Positions 46,358-60,022 are shown, counted from the stretch's first letter. The stretch is DNA of 64,000 nt from Butyriboletus loyo (GCA_038093515.1 JBBPSI010000129.1:1-64000); one strand, 5' to 3'. Made by a program: numbers and translations. The notes: generated by a model not told the origin, from the letters alone.

Positions 46358-47315
46358 ATGAATCCTCCGGGTGGGGGTGAAAAGGCAACCGCGAGGATTA
46401 GCTTTGTGCACTCTCCCCTGATATCGCTAAGTCGGCCATCGCCTGGTACGTCATCGCCCACCATCCTGCTTTATACCATCCTTTCTGACTCGGCTCGCAC
46501 CATGCAGGGAAAGTGCCCGAGAAGATGGACGAGATGTGTCTCACATACTCCTTTCAGACCGCCCGTGGAAGAGTGCAGAATCATGAACCGAAAACATACA
46601 GCATATGTCTTCGTAAAATCTACCCCCACGAAGTCGCCGACTACCTACTCGGAAAGGGATGGCAAACACAACAAAGCAATAGCATTCCTCTTCCGCCAGA
46701 GGGTCAGCCTGTGCAGGAGCGTTATCTCGACGAATCCGATGCATCCACAAAGCCCGATGAAGACGAAACACGATATTGGGAGCAGGGGTGGTATCTCTGG
46801 ACGACTACCTCGAACAGGAACGCAGTAGAGAAAATGTTACTCATGTCGCAAAGCCTCAAGTCCCAGGACCGTTATGTTCAGGACAAACTTAACAAGGAGA
46901 AGGACGAGCAAAACGAGCAAGTGTGGATGCAACAGTTTCGTGGGCGGATCAGAGTCGAACTAGACGGCACGCTGAGTTCCATACTGCCTCCAGATTACCT
47001 GCAGTATCATTGGTGCGTGCGCGCGTTTCGAACATCGATATCGGTCATTAATGGGGATACAGGCAGAATTCATCTCTCACACAAATTCCAACATCGCTTC
47101 GCCCAATCTTTGACCCAATGCGTAGGCTTCTCGCCCCGACCGCTAAAGTTCTGGATATTTTTCAGCGAAGCGTCGAATCAGGGTCACAACGAGAGTTTGC
47201 ACGTCGGATGTTGGAGAAAGGTCGTTCACCGGATCCCTTTATCCTTGGACGCCGTCTTTGCAAGAAGGCATGGGAGATGATATCCGGACCACCAGATGCA
47301 AAACCAGACATATAA
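46358..47315 (+). CDS. Uncharacterised protein, three exons
   Basis: Exons 46358-46445, 46508-47012 and 47063-47315 join in frame to give 281 residues with good GT..AG borders. The sequence is mostly hydrophilic and helical, with a charged stretch (DKLNKEKDEQNEQ) and a basic C-terminal part (FARRMLEKGRSPDPFILGRR). It has no membrane segment or signal peptide. I recognise no domain. It ends 112 bases from a convergent tRNA gene. Confidence 0.65.
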
Positions 47316-47416
47316 GTAGCCACATACCCTAATGCATTCAACTACGATATTGTAAGCAGGTTTAGATTGGACCCCTAATGCAGTCTGCCAAAAAAAGCTG
47401 AAAACGTCTCTGTACC

Positions 47417-47421
47417 AAAAA
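47417..47421 (-). terminator. RNA polymerase III terminator of tRNA-Leu
   Basis: On the minus strand a run of five T lies five bases after the 3' end of the tRNA. Confidence 0.7.
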
Positions 47422-47426
47422 GAATC

Positions 47427-47515
47427 TGACATGAGGGAGATTCGAACTCCCGCCCTTTCGGACTGGATATCTCGCAACCTGATTCCAGCGCCTTAGACCG
47501 CTCGGCCATCATGCC
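47427..47515 (-). tRNA. tRNA-Leu(CAG) with a short intron
   Basis: The minus strand folds as a class II tRNA: a 7-bp acceptor (GGCATGA/TCATGTC, one G-U pair), D-arm GCCGAGCGGTCTAAGGC with the A box, anticodon stem CTGGA/TCCAG, an 11-nt variable arm (TCCGAAAGGGC) and T-arm GGGAGTTCGAATCTCCC with the B box. The loop region between the anticodon stems is 16 nt. Taking the normal 7-nt loop, U33 is followed by CAG, and nine bases (TTGCGAGAT) form an intron after position 37. The length is 89 nt with the intron and 80 without. Confidence 0.88.
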
Positions 47516-48242
47516 TGACGCTATGATTCTGTTGAGGTACAAGGTTCAAGACAGATATGGGGAATGGCTTTCTCATTCCATGAACATACTTGTATCATTC
47601 ACGAGCTTTCGGAATCGTGCGACACAATTGGTTGACCGGTGCCAATGTTCAAACGATCGCGGTGGTGACGAACAATATTTGTGGCAGATGATCGATGACT
47701 GGTTCCTTCTGATCATATAAGCTAGTGTATGAACCCGACGCAATGAAAACGAATACTACACTACATTGCTCGTAATGCATGATGTTGTACTGAAAATGCA
47801 CAAGGTTGAAGAGAATTTTTGGGCAAGCTGCATGCTCGGATCTCATAATGACTTTTTAATTGGTTGCATTATGAGGTATCCTCCTCCCTACATCGCTCCA
47901 AGGATCCCAGACTCTGGCAAACCCGAAAATTTGACTTACTTCGACCGAGAGAAGGGAGGCATCGAGTATGGATTTTGGCTCCATGACGCCGCCAGTTCGA
48001 TTTCGTTATGATACAGCCTTGAGCTTGAGGGACGTACAGCGGTCTGCGGAGAACTTCCGTTCCCAACTTGGCACCACATGAACAGCTAAGATGATCCCAC
48101 TCTTTCGCGACCGGGGGCCCGCTGATAATCGCGGTTGGGTGAGAATATTCCAACAGGTCAGTGAACAAGCACCAGAGCAATCCATCTTTGGCAACCCCGT
48201 CTCGTCCTTTGCCACCACGACCACCCAAAACGAATATCGGTC
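47516..48242. other. Intergenic; no gene recognised
   Basis: Overlapping short frames on both strands have no motif. The right part probably holds the promoter of the NAD kinase gene. Confidence 0.35.
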
Positions 48243-49768
48243 ATGAACACCCTCTGCCAGGCCCGACGAACTCTTCACAACTCGTTTTTACAAGGATCTC
48301 TACATGCGCCGACACCATGCTCGCGGCTTTTCATAGGTCGTATGATGCCGCGTATGTCAGGGACGAGAGGGATATCCTCGGCATCGGCATCGGCATCGGC
48401 CCCGACACCCCCAGCTCAGGTGTTCGTCTCGCTCCCCGTGTTCTCGTCCCTTACTCAGTTGAAGTGATAGCCAACAGAACGCAACGCACCCTCCACGATC
48501 TATCCTCATCGTGAACAAGCTCCGGACAGACCCAGTCATAAAAGCTATCGACGAGCTCCTCCAGTCCGTTCATTCCTCGCCTCCACATAGCTGCGCGCCA
48601 TACTCATCCGTAACTCACCGCGTTGACAGGCACGTGAGAGATACGTATCCGGGTGTAAGAGTATTCGCAGAGGACCGGCTTGACATACCGGAAGGCGCCA
48701 AAGTGTGGCGACCTGGACCAAAGTCGGAGAAGATCGACTTGGTTGTCACGCTCGGAGGAGACGGAACGATTTTGCATGCTGCATCGTTATTCAGCCTCGG
48801 AGCTGTTCCGCCCGTGTTGAGTTTCTCCATGGGCACTTTGGGATTTTTATTGCCTTTCCGTAAGTGCCCGGCCAACATGGCGGAGCACGAACGTTGACCA
48901 TCTTTCCGGACACAGATATAGATGACTTTGTAAAGGGTCTAGAGGCTGTATTTTATGGGAAGGCGACGTTGTTGAATCGAATGCGCTTGTCATGCACATT
49001 CTACGACAAAGACGCGAGGAGGATGGATAGTGATGGTGCGTGTTAGGAATGCTTGTCTGCCAGCAGCGAACCCTCACCATACCGATCATTCAGAATGGCA
49101 GGTCATGAACGAGATTGCGCTGCACCGTGGTTCCAGCCCTCACCTAAACACAATCGATATCTATGTTGATGGTCAACATCTGACGGAGGCCGTGGTACGT
49201 CTCGTCAGCTAGCATGATCAGGGCATGATGCTGATGTTGACGAAAGTCTGATGGCGTGATTGTTTCCACGCCCACAGGCTCAACAGCCTATTCCCTCTCT
49301 GCAGGTGGACCGATCGTACACCCCTCTCTGAGCGCTGTGGTCTTAGTCCCCATATGTCCGCGGAGCCTATCCTTCCGTCCACTTGTCTTCCCAGGTTCAT
49401 CATCTGTCACGTTGCGTGTGCGTCGTACACTTTCGGTCTCCAGCCATTCATGTTTCAACCCTCTTATATGATATATATGTATATTCTTCCGCTTTCAGAT
49501 CAGCGACCGCAGTCGTGCTGCTGCGGGGGTTTCGATGGACGGGCGTGTTTCTCATGTTCTAAATCCAGGGGACTCTGTGACGGTACAGGTGTCCCCATAC
49601 CCCGTTCCATGTATTAATCGATCGTCGATCTCGGAAGACGGCGAAGGAAGGCCAGAGGAAGGTGTGGGTCCAGGGAAGGAAGATGACTGGGTAAGGGATA
49701 TCAATAACTTGCTGCAGTACAACGCAACATTCCGAAGCAAGGCACTTCTGAGGTATAGCCGCACGTAG
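48243..49768 (+). CDS. NAD kinase, probably mitochondrial (Pos5-like)
   Basis: The product phosphorylates NAD(H) to NADP(H). Exons 48243-48419, 48478-48859, 48916-49035, 49094-49194, 49247-49417 and 49499-49768 give 406 residues, close to yeast Pos5 (414). Hallmarks in order: ILIVNKL, the catalytic [26 protein letters not shown], the NE motif ([10 protein letters not shown]), and [20 protein letters not shown] with AGGPIVHP. The first ~60 residues are rich in Arg, Ser and Ala and nearly free of acidic residues ([23 protein letters not shown]), as in a mitochondrial presequence. That supports Pos5 rather than cytosolic Utr1/Yef1. The first intron was chosen to keep the frame into [11 protein letters not shown]; other borders are unambiguous. 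Confidence 0.93.
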
Positions 49769-51426
49769 TACACTGGTATGATAGTGAGTGATCGTGGTCG
49801 TATTCTGTGTGTGCTGTCACTGACGGATTGAGGTGCTGTTATGTGCCACTACACTGAACTATGCTAGCCTGCTAGATAGACGTGTACAGCCCGACATTTT
49901 TTGGGGACTGCGGTCTGTCCCGGAATTTTTAAAAAAGCCTGAGACGGATACGTGCTGATCGTAGGGTTCATTCGGTATATACAGAAAGGAAAGCAGTCGA
50001 AAAGAATGTCGGTCTCCTCGCAATCGAACGAGCCCAGATCCCATTGGCCCATCAGCGTCTAAGCCATATCTTACAGGACTACAGCATGACCTTTGAGAAT
50101 ACGATACTTCGTACACACTGCTATTTTTGCCCCTTTGCAGCTTACCATATTCGTATTCAGGCGCGCGCCACTGAGAAGGGCTGGCAAGAGGGCGAAACGC
50201 TAAAATCGCCTCATTGCGACCGAGTTCTGCTGTACGCGATGCGTATGCGATAAAGGAAAGCTTTGAACGCCCTCTCTCTGAGATCTGCTTCTGGACGACT
50301 CAACACGTCAGTACTACTATTGTTATCAGATGTTGTGCGTACAGGATATACGTACCAAATCGATAGAGCGGTTACTACTAGTGGTGGCAGTCGATCCAGT
50401 GGCATGTTTGGGCGCATCAGTTTGGGCGGGGCGGGAGAGCGCTATCTATAGCCAGGCTGTTTTCGACTACGCGGCCAGGTATGGACCGGGAAAGCATTCT
50501 GTCATATGATATCAATGCGGTGTTATCATCGTTGTCACTCCACCCAAATCTCGTTGCTCACTGTGCACCCCACCGCTCCTCGCAACCACGCGGCCACACG
50601 CGCAAACGTGCCCAACTCCCCCCATTTGTGCGCAGCCATGCACCGCACCTCCCACCCGTTCGTGTGTGTGTGCGCGCGGCTACTGGCATGCCCTGAGCCC
50701 GGGTACGTGCCCCATCCCCACCCCACACGCTATAGTGGGTCAGCGATGGTATAGATGGACGAGCGTGGTAGACCGGATCTTTCGTAGTCCATTTGTTTTC
50801 GACTAGAACGCGGTGGTAGGCCCAATTCAGTGGTGGGATTTCCCTTGCCGAGCTCCCACGCCGTGGCTGAGGCCGTGTACTGGCGCGGTGACCTCGCTTC
50901 GGGTCACGCGGGATCACGTGGTGACTCCGGGTATCTCCCATGTATTGCATGATTTTTACATTTACTGTGTAAAAAAAGCCCCGTAAAAGATGGGCCCGGT
51001 GTGGGCACCGTACTGATCCTGGAAAAAAACATGGAAGGTGTCGGTGTCAGTGATAGTGTCGGGGGAGGGCCTGAGGGATGTGGATGGGGTATCTTGAAGG
51101 AGTGGGATGTAGCAACCCATATCTGGTGTATCGGGCATGTTCATATGAGGCTGAGCGTCGGCGAAGAAGCACTATGTAAACAACACCAACATTCACGTTC
51201 ACGATGAACATTTCGGGGTGTCCTGAGCAGAAGCGGGTCAAGTAAAAATATGGCTACACGAAATTTTTTTTTAACTGAATACAAATCAACGTGCGGACTC
51301 TGTAACTTAAGGGGGTATCGTTTGGACCATTCACGAACGATTCGAATCGCACGTCGACCATCCATCGACTGCGACCTGAATGTATAGTGTCAAGAGGGTA
51401 TACAACAAGAGATCTACGCGTCGTCA
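49769..51426. other. Intergenic; no gene recognised
   Basis: A GC-rich stretch near 50560-50960 has open frames on both strands without motifs. I see no gene in the 1.6 kb. Confidence 0.35.
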
Positions 51427-52028
51427 TCATCCATGCAGCTTTTGGAGCAACCAGTTCCGTTTTCCTGGGAGCAACGAAGACACGGATGGCGATCGCGGGG
51501 GTAGGCCTGGACGTGGGTGTGGATATGACGCTTTCTCATCGTCCACGACGTCCGATTCCGATCTACAATAAGGCGGCGGCGTGAGAGGGACAGGCGCCAT
51601 TCTCTCCGCGTCATCCGCATCTGCATACGTGATAGTGATATGCGGTATCGGTACCACATCGGCACATGCACGTTCGCCCTGCGTGACGTGGACGTCGATG
51701 ACTTGGTAGCGCGACAGGTGCGCAATGAGTTTCGGCCACGCCAGTGCGCTGATGCTGACAAACTTTTGTCCGTGCACGGGGGCGGAGAGGGAGAGGGAGA
51801 GGGATGTGTCGCGCAGTTTCTTGAGCTGCGGGAACGCTTCGCGTACATGCGAGAGCGCTTGCTGGATCCCGACGCGTCAGGCGCATTCCAACGCGGACGT
51901 ACTTTTGAGAGACTCACGGGGTAGTTTGGGGCAGTGGGGACGTATACGAGTTCGTCGTTGTACCGGTAGGTGACGATGTCGGTGGGGGTTTTGCCAGAGA
52001 AGTGAGGTTTGGTAGTATAGCAGGTCAT
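51427..52028 (-). CDS. Uncharacterised small protein, two exons
   Basis: Exons (minus) 51918-52028 and 51427-51861, split by a 56-bp phase-0 intron, give 181 residues. The N-terminal half is compact and looks conserved: TDIVTYRYNDELVYVPTAP, then YPQALSHVREAFPQLKKLRD. The middle reads KFVSISALAWPKLIAHLSRY. The tail is Pro/Ser-rich and basic. No catalytic motif, signal or membrane segment is seen. The family has no function I know. Confidence 0.75.
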
Positions 52029-52431
52029 GGCGATCAGTGAGTACGAGTTCGGTAGGTGCTACGGTTCGAGGAGTGTGGGCCCGTTGAGCGCCATCAAGGA
52101 CGGAAGCCGACCTTTTTATGCGCGGTGGTAATGTTGGCTGTAACTGCTATTGGATTGCACGGCCTACCTCGCTGTGTGGGGTATTCAGGTACTCATCGGG
52201 CTGTGCCATGTGCAGTGTCAACAGCTGCAGCACAGCCACACACAGCAGGTAGTCCACTTCCAGAACGCGTTTCTTACCGAAACATCTAGAGTCAGACAAT
52301 GCAATGCTTCGCGTCCGAACAGAAATATATTTCTTATTTGTCACCTCGGATAGAAACAAGAAGACAAGATAAAAATGCATCGTCTACAGCCAAAGTTACA
52401 ATTGTTCACTGCGTTCTATAAATCCAGTGTA
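52029..52431. other. Short intergenic stretch; no gene recognised
   Basis: It lies between the 5' end of the small unknown gene and the 3' end of the Asteroid-like gene, both on the minus strand. No motif is seen. Confidence 0.35.
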
Positions 52432-55102
52432 TCAAGCGACGTCGTCAACCAACAATGAGAATAGCCCTTGTCCAGGACGCGTCGTCGTCCTGTTGTTTGC
52501 GTTACTGATTGGTTTCACCTGTTCAGCCTTTGGTTTCTTTGTCTTCTTCTGTCTCTCCACCGCAAATGATTCTTCCAACGAAGCAGTACAGGCATCCCAT
52601 AAACCAGGGGGCAGGGCCTCTGCTGAGACAGGAATCGAGTCGATCAGGCAAGTATGAAACTTTTGCCCAGAGAGTGCCTGGATATTGGCTGGTACCTGGT
52701 CCGTCACAAACAACACCTGTGATAATAGATGGATGGTCTCGATGGCCACGAGAACTTGTGCCATCAGTTGTACGTTCCGATCTGACAGCGACATGGTGGG
52801 CGGCGGGTTGGCGCCCGTGCCATTGGTATGGCTCGCTGTATCGCCAACGTGAATGGAGGGCGGGAATCTGTAAAACGCAAGGAGTGCGCGTGCTTCTTGG
52901 CGTGTCCATCTTTCCTTTTCTCGTTCCTTGCTCATACCACTCTCCAAAGCCCGGAGATGAAGTGTTTGCACGATCCACCTCAACACGAGGACGGCCATAA
53001 GTCGATCCGGCGATACGTTTTTGACGGCAGAGACGTTACTCCCCAAGATGTGCAGGAATAGTGACATACGTTCCTCCAAGCTACGAAGCTGAACGGGCAC
53101 CCAAGCATCTGGATCGTAGTTTTCGTCAAAACCGGACGAGACCATTAGAGCTGCCAGGTCCGGAACGGGCACTTGTTCTGGGGCTATTCGGGTCCCACGT
53201 CGGATGTGTTCTATGACATATTTCGGATGCGCAGGTGGTCGAGAACGGGAACGAGGTGACGCCGACACCGGGACAATCTCGGATAGGTCTTCTTCCGTTC
53301 CACGTAAGCGTCGGAGTTCGCCGCGCAACGGAGCGAGGAGGTCGGCGTCTTCATCCGAGTCTTCCTCAACGACATCAATGAGCTCGTCGGGATCATCTTC
53401 AGTTTCATCACCATTAGACACACCACCTTCCACTGCAGGTAGTTCGCCTTCGGGCGCTTCAGGAAGTCCCACGCCATCCTCTAACAACGCGTAAATCCAT
53501 ACTCGGATCGGTCGGCCGATGGACACGGCAACATTTTCAGCGTCAGGGCTGTCGAGAAATATCCTTGGCCAGAACGTTCCAGTATTCAGGACATCCGTGG
53601 CTTTCGGCTGCAACCGCCCTGCTCGGAACGCCTTCACGTACAATGAGCGAAGTATCAAAACGCTATCCTCCGGAGGTACTCTATTGACGTTGCCGGGCTC
53701 TTGGTTTTGTGATAGCGCCCGCGAGAACAGCTTAGGCAACGGACATGTATCACCACCATGCAGTGCACAGGTTGGTGTCGGCCACAAGCTTGCAGGGCCA
53801 TACATCTCTCCTTCATATTTGTCAATGGCATACTGGAGGGCAGCATCCACGATCCTGTCCACAATGCCATCAATCTCGCCAGTGGCCAAACTACTTGGCG
53901 AACGAACGAGTAGGGCGTTGACAGTGCGGTCAATGAGATCCATCACTGATCCGACTCGGTGTTTGGCTTTACGCTTTTGTGTAGCTGCATTGAGAATGTA
54001 AGAAAGTGTGTTGGCAGTGTGCGTAATGCGCTGTGACAGGGTGAGATTCCTGTCGAAAAATAAGGATTGGACATTGCGCTGGGTCGTCGACTTGTTAGAG
54101 AAATCGTTTCCGACTAAAGAGGCCAGCAATGGAAGGAGGGTCGTTGGTAATTTCAGATGTGATGCGAGCGCCGATGGGGTATAGAGGATGACGGAGAGAA
54201 CAAGATCCGACAATGGTGTTTCTTCTGGTGGAATCAGTCCAAAAGGTATCTGCTGTGGCGCAGATTTGGATCGCTTTGTAGTCTTGCTCAATACGGTCTG
54301 AAAGCCATCCTCTTGGTCCTCGTGTATGCTCGGAGATTCGTTAGCGGGTAATGGCACTGTCCATAACATCTCTTCGAGCGGAATGTAACCTGCATACCGA
54401 CCAGAGTTAAGAATCACGAAATCAGAGTCATTGCCGACGACATAGGCACCAAGACGGCCAGCTAGTTCGACTGCATATGGATCTGCCTCTTCATCGGCAA
54501 AATGTACCTCGAGCATAGAGTTCGCTTTTGCGAGACTCTCCAGGGTCTCTATGCACGACTGGACGATGAGTGGTGGGATGATGCGATTTTCGTGGAGGAA
54601 GCGCGGGGTTGATCGGGACGTCGGTGATGTGCGGAAAAATAATAAGGAATTATGGACGTTGGTGCGGTTAAGTCGACTTATCAGCGTCGGAATCTTGAGG
54701 TTCGGACTAGCTCCTGGCCAGCGTCATCGGACATCAGATATGCAGAGGTAAGGTTGTTAGGAAAGATGGAGTCCCACCGTCGAACACAAAGTAGACCTGG
54801 AGGCCGACTGCGATCCACGCTTCCACCACCTGTACGACACATCGTGAAAATGCGTCGTATTCGCCGCCGTACACCCAGGGAAGACGGGATTGCTCGTAGA
54901 TTTCGTAAATAAACCTATACCGCGTCGGAGAGACTGAGCGCCTGTGGGTTTGGTGCGGATCTAGGGCAGCTACTCACGACAAGCCATCGACAACAATCGT
55001 CGTTATCGAGTCACCTGAAACACGCCCTGGAGGGAACTGTTTGGTTTTCCCGAGGACACGTTGGTTTTCGCGTAGATAGGTGGTGAGGCCGTGAACGCCC
55101 AT
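52432..55102 (-). CDS. Asteroid-domain, XPG/FEN1-like nuclease family protein
   Basis: Exons (minus) 54978-55102, 54778-54914 and 52432-54713 give 847 residues. The N-terminus MGVHGLTTYLRENQR is the XPG-type start, with TTIVVDGLS as an early acidic strand. Then come LQVYFVFDG, LKIPTLISRL and the second acidic motif region (EVHFADEEADPYAVELAG, YVVGNDSDFVIL). These define the Asteroid branch of the FEN1/XPG fold. The remaining ~600 residues include an acidic low-complexity stretch (EDDPDELIDVVEEDSDED). Whether it is an active nuclease is unclear: some acidic metal ligands are present (the D residues of GNDSDF), others I cannot place. The start codon follows from the conserved MGVHGL. Nuclear localisation is likely but not shown. 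Confidence 0.88.
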
Positions 55103-58100
55103 CGCAAGTCCATAGCGTGAGGAGGTGCAAACAAAATAGGGAAGCTCTCGAAGCAGAAACGGTCACGCAGGGTGACATCTCTAACCAGAACTCATACGGT
55201 ACGAGCATACTTTTGTAGGGTCTGTCAAGCACACCATTCGACCCTTAATCTATTCTTTGAAGGACACACGATGGTAGTCGAGTGGCAGCATTTTCCATCT
55301 TGTGATGGAGGCCACCGTCGGCTGTGGTTAATAATGACATTAACTCAACGTTTGATTGCATCGACTCGACTCCAGCTCTCCATTGTCCTACCGCCTGCCA
55401 TGGCTCGTAACCCTCGTTTCACTGATAAGTACCGTTCGAAGTGCCGTTGGGGAGCGCCACATAAACGCCGACTTCATGAAATTCAGGTCTTGCGCTTACG
55501 AAGCGACGCTGTTCCACCGTTATGTATCTAACGCTCCTTGCCGCCTTACTCACTTTGCGGCCAGGTCGTCGCATTAAGCCCTTCGCCCTTGGTTGGGAGG
55601 CACATCTCCGTTATGCCACTCAGTGGCCACTCCAATGATCCAACCTGCCAAATTATTTATAAATTATTCCTCATACAATGATGCTAAAAGGACGTCTCTC
55701 TACTTAAATGGAGATTTATCTCGAGGCAGTGATCGGCGCAGCACGCGCAGCGTCCTGCTGAGTGCCATGCCAACTGCGGACGCGTCAGCTTGAGTCTATT
55801 GTGTGAGATGCCTGCTTTCTTTGACCTTCACGAGGTATAAACGAGTTACTCTCGGGTTTCAGGTAGCCATCGTGTCCAAGTCTGTGCCACAGGTATGAAG
55901 CGATCCCCCGAGATCCCCGAGGACACATGCCGCATGATGAAACAAACCTGTTGCCGTCGCCAAGCTGAAGCATAACGTCTCAATCCGAATTCCAAGAATC
56001 CCGCTTGTTCACAATTGCAGCCGATCTCACCATATTATATTGCCGGAGTGGAAAGTTCATCTAATGGAGGCAAGAATGGAGGTGACACTATCCTTTTCAT
56101 TCAGCATTCCATACATGGTCGTTGGCTCCGGACCGATAAAGAGGGGGTGGAAGCAAGGGTTGCAAATACTCCTAATGAAGGCAACATAAGCCTGTGCATA
56201 GGGAATGCAAGCACATGGTAAGCCTGACATTTTTTGTTTGTTTGTATGAATAGTGAAAAAAAAAAAAGGTTCTGCGAAGTTCGCTGAACCTACCTATCAG
56301 GGAGTTGGGGTGGCTGGGCACTTTGCTATGACCTGGCCAGGAACAGTGGCTTTATACCAAGGCCCATCCCCCTCCTGCCAATACTTGTAGCCCGAGCGGT
56401 ATGCATACCTCTGCTCCGTCTAGGACGCGGATTACTTCATCACAACCTTGAAACTTTGGATCGGAACTTGCGAGTGGATCCACATGAAGGCGTGGACCTA
56501 CACGTGTGTGCCATATGCTCCCCATATGGCACTAAGTAATAGCACCCATTCTGTCCTCCCGAACAACGTTAATGTTTTCATTCAAGAACATGAAAAGGAT
56601 TAAACACGACGCGCGTAGCCAATCGGCTCTCGTAATGCACAACAGTGTTCCATTCCTGCGCATGAGGGAGAGCTGTATCATGTTGAAATGGCAAGAAAAA
56701 ATATTCAATCGGAGGTATGGAGGGTTGCATTGGCAATGCCGACGGGAGAGGGATTTCATACCGGAAATTGCACGCTCTGATCGGCAAACTCGGGGCTAAT
56801 AGTAGGAAAAACGTTCAAAATCTCTGGATGCCAATGGCTCGTAGAAAGCAGCCAAGCGAACACGTTACAAACGTATCTTGGCAGACTGGCACACCTCGGA
56901 AGGATTTACGTGCTTATATGTACCCTAACAGCCGAGGTGAGCGAAGACGTTATGGGAACTATTTACTTACTACTCCGGGGATGCCTACGAGGGCCAATGA
57001 TCGATTCGGTACATGAGACGGTGGATACTATTCACCCTTCTCATTTTCTGAATCACTACTGATGGTCTCAAGATGGCAACGTACACTTGTACTGGAATCG
57101 TGAAGCTATTACTCAGTTACTTAAGGTAGGAAGTCTGCACAGGACATGAACCACAATTATCACACGATCGGCTTCTTGCTTGGACAGATTGATCTAAAGT
57201 TGTGCACTTCAGACGATACGATGCAAGAATAACCGCTATATTGGACTTAAGAAGCTTCATGGACAGCATACCGATCCGAATTGGTGAAAGGCGATCAACG
57301 TTGGTTCTGCCAGTGGTACTATTTTCCTTGAATATCAACACCGCATACGCCGTAACAGGTTGCTAGCGGTGATTCCATGACTGCAACGGTACTCGATGGC
57401 GGTGGGGGGAAGGTAGTAAGATTCAGGTTACAACTCCGCGACGAAACTCCTGAGAACGGGTGGTGTGGGGTAGAGGCTAAGCTTTTGATCCTTGGTGGTC
57501 GTATCGATCATCACCTGGACCCTTGATGGCAGCAGTCCTTCTTAAGCCCCCTTTACGTCGTTTTTGCGATCGCTTCATCGACGGGTCATCTAGGCTTGCG
57601 GTACTCATTGTCTTCTGGATCTGAGCTACACATACTCGTGCATAAACGAGTCTCCCCAGAAAAATGTCAATGCCACCGGATTTGAAGAGGCGATGCGTGA
57701 GTACGAACGGCGATTGGACCTTTGACTCGTTGGTTTTTTGCTGCTTATCGTACAGGATATGTACTTTTAGACATGATGCTGATCAGATGCCCATGGTCGC
57801 GTGTGATCACCGTAAGGGTGTGACCGTAAACATGAAACACAGGAATCCATGTTGCGGGTCTATCGACGGTTTGCCTCATCAACGGGCTGGTCACCACGTT
57901 TCGAGGTTGGCTGCCACGTTAATGGTTATGCAGTGCGCTTTGGCGGCATCATGACAGCTGTTAATGTATTACGTTGAATTGTGCGGTGAGTACATCGTTG
58001 ATGAACGTATCCATGATTTGATGGTACTTGGCCCGAAACATGCCAGTGCATGATGAGAGTCTGGATGACTCGTGGTCCTGGAATGGGGGCCACCCGAGTT

Positions 58101-60022
58101 GCTGTTATACTGACAGAAATTAGTGTCAATCAGAGTCACTACGAAGCGACTCGGAGATAACAGGGCATCGTTCTCAGCATCAAGTTTGACTTGAAGTTTG
58201 TTCACGCACAGCAAGTGACGGGAACCAGAAATGACTGGTACGCTATCAGACCTTCAAAGTTTAATGTTGTAACCGAACGGGCCGTGGCCACAGCTTCGCG
58301 CTTCGATTGTTTCATGGAAATATATACGTTACTTGTAACGGAGTAGTGTCGGATTTTAGAGGCAAAGGTATCGTAGGCTACTAGTAGGAGCTCATGCGGC
58401 CATGGGCAAGATTAAATCTAATTACCTCTAATTGAACAGTACTCTCGAACAGAGAAACGACGGGTGGATAAACTTAACTTTACAAGCGTGCGACTGGAAT
58501 CTCTAGCACGGGTGCCAAAGGAAGCCGGAGAAATCAATATTCCCTTCACTTAGCGGACCAAGATAACGGACTTGCGGGTTTGTGACTTCTTGTACAACCA
58601 GGTGAACAGCGCAACATGCCTGGACTAAGTTACTGTACAATGTTGGCTTCGATCGTGTGACGATGGGAAGCCACTAGGACCAAGTAAACGGGGAAAAGGG
58701 CGATCTGTGATACAACTATACGGAGAAGTGTCCAAATATTGTGTTTGGTCCCGACTCTCTGAAGAAGCTGATCGAGTCCCTACCGGTGCAACACCCGATC
58801 GTTTCGCAATGACACGTGGAGGCGGAATTCCCCTGGCGCCGTGCTCATTTCTTCGCAGCCAAGCCTCTATGGTATGGTAAGAAGGTTTGTTCGGGTTCAC
58901 GACGCCCGCACACACATCATCGCCGGTAAGAGAAGATTCGTTGCTGAGCCTGTGGATTGGTTGTCCTCTTCCAAAGTTGCTTCGTCCGCCGAAGATAGGA
59001 AATGTGATAATAGTTGGGGAACAATATTTGAGGTAACGGGGAGCTGTGATATCCATGAAGAATGCGGAATAATCCGACCCTCATTTTGGAACTGCCGAAC
59101 AAAAAAACGACCCTTGGAAAAACCCACTACAGTTATGCACGCTCCAAAGTTGCGTGCAAGACCCTCAATCCATACAAGCAGGGCGTCGAGTAAGGAGGAT
59201 ATTCTGGCACCGCGAGTTAACCGTATGCAAAGAGATGCATTGTTACAATCTACACACCGTTGTATCCATTATCTTTCCGGGACTTGTCTAAGCACAGGCC
59301 GCAACATTCATGGCCGACTCGTTAGTGGCCTGATACCTGCGTACCATTGTTGACACGGCAGCGATGAATGATTCGGCTGAGATACCATTGTAAGTTAGCG
59401 CCAAGGTCCATGCCCTCGAAGTGGTTGCATTGCTTGGAGGAGCTCAAAGCGTACGTATTGAATTCAGACGGGCCAACATGAATCAAGACCGAAGCATTAC
59501 TATTAGGACATGTTGGCACCATTTGAGGCTAATCTTAAGAAGTAATCTTGAATTTACACTGCTCGAGATACCGTCAAGGCATTTTGGATAACCAGTACAG
59601 TATGACAGGACGTACGGGGTATCATGTTCAATAGTTGACACCAAGTGATATCAGTCATGCAGACGATACGACACCAAAACTGACATCGCCACGGCTTGTT
59701 GGATCAGATAATAACGATTCGGTTTCTACGTCTTGTGGAAAGGTTTTTGACAAGCGTTTCGGAGTCTGTCACAAAGCGGCGCGTCGCGACTGGAAGTACT
59801 TCCACGCGCACGTGACCTCGTCCATCCAATCATCGAACGTGTACGGGTTCGCCGAGTTCTTGATCGCGATTGCTCACTCTCTCTTGACCTCTTACTCCAT
59901 TTCTCTCTTCGTTCTTAAATCTTTAAAAACGGTGTGCCACGAACGTCCCATCGTTGGAGACAGTGACGAAGATACCTGTTTGTCGCGTGGGACAACGAGG
60001 AAGCAGTGGCGGGCGCCGTTTA
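55103..60022. other. 4.9-kb gene-poor region
   Basis: No supported gene. A 12-base A run at about 56256-56267 is followed by a near-perfect palindrome (GGTTCTGCGAA..TTCGCTGAACC, 56268-56290). Short open frames at 58841-59353 and 59635-60051 show no firm domain. A faint resemblance to Copia Pol near 59220-59300 is not strong enough to call. Stops are frequent in all frames, so this may be old repeat debris. Confidence 0.35.

Noticed and set aside
53519..54001. 160-codon plus frame
   Set aside because: Antisense shadow of the Asteroid-like gene.
59140..59600. Copia-type retrotransposon remnant
   Set aside because: A short resemblance (CIHYLSGT) and nothing else; RNase H and LTRs not found.
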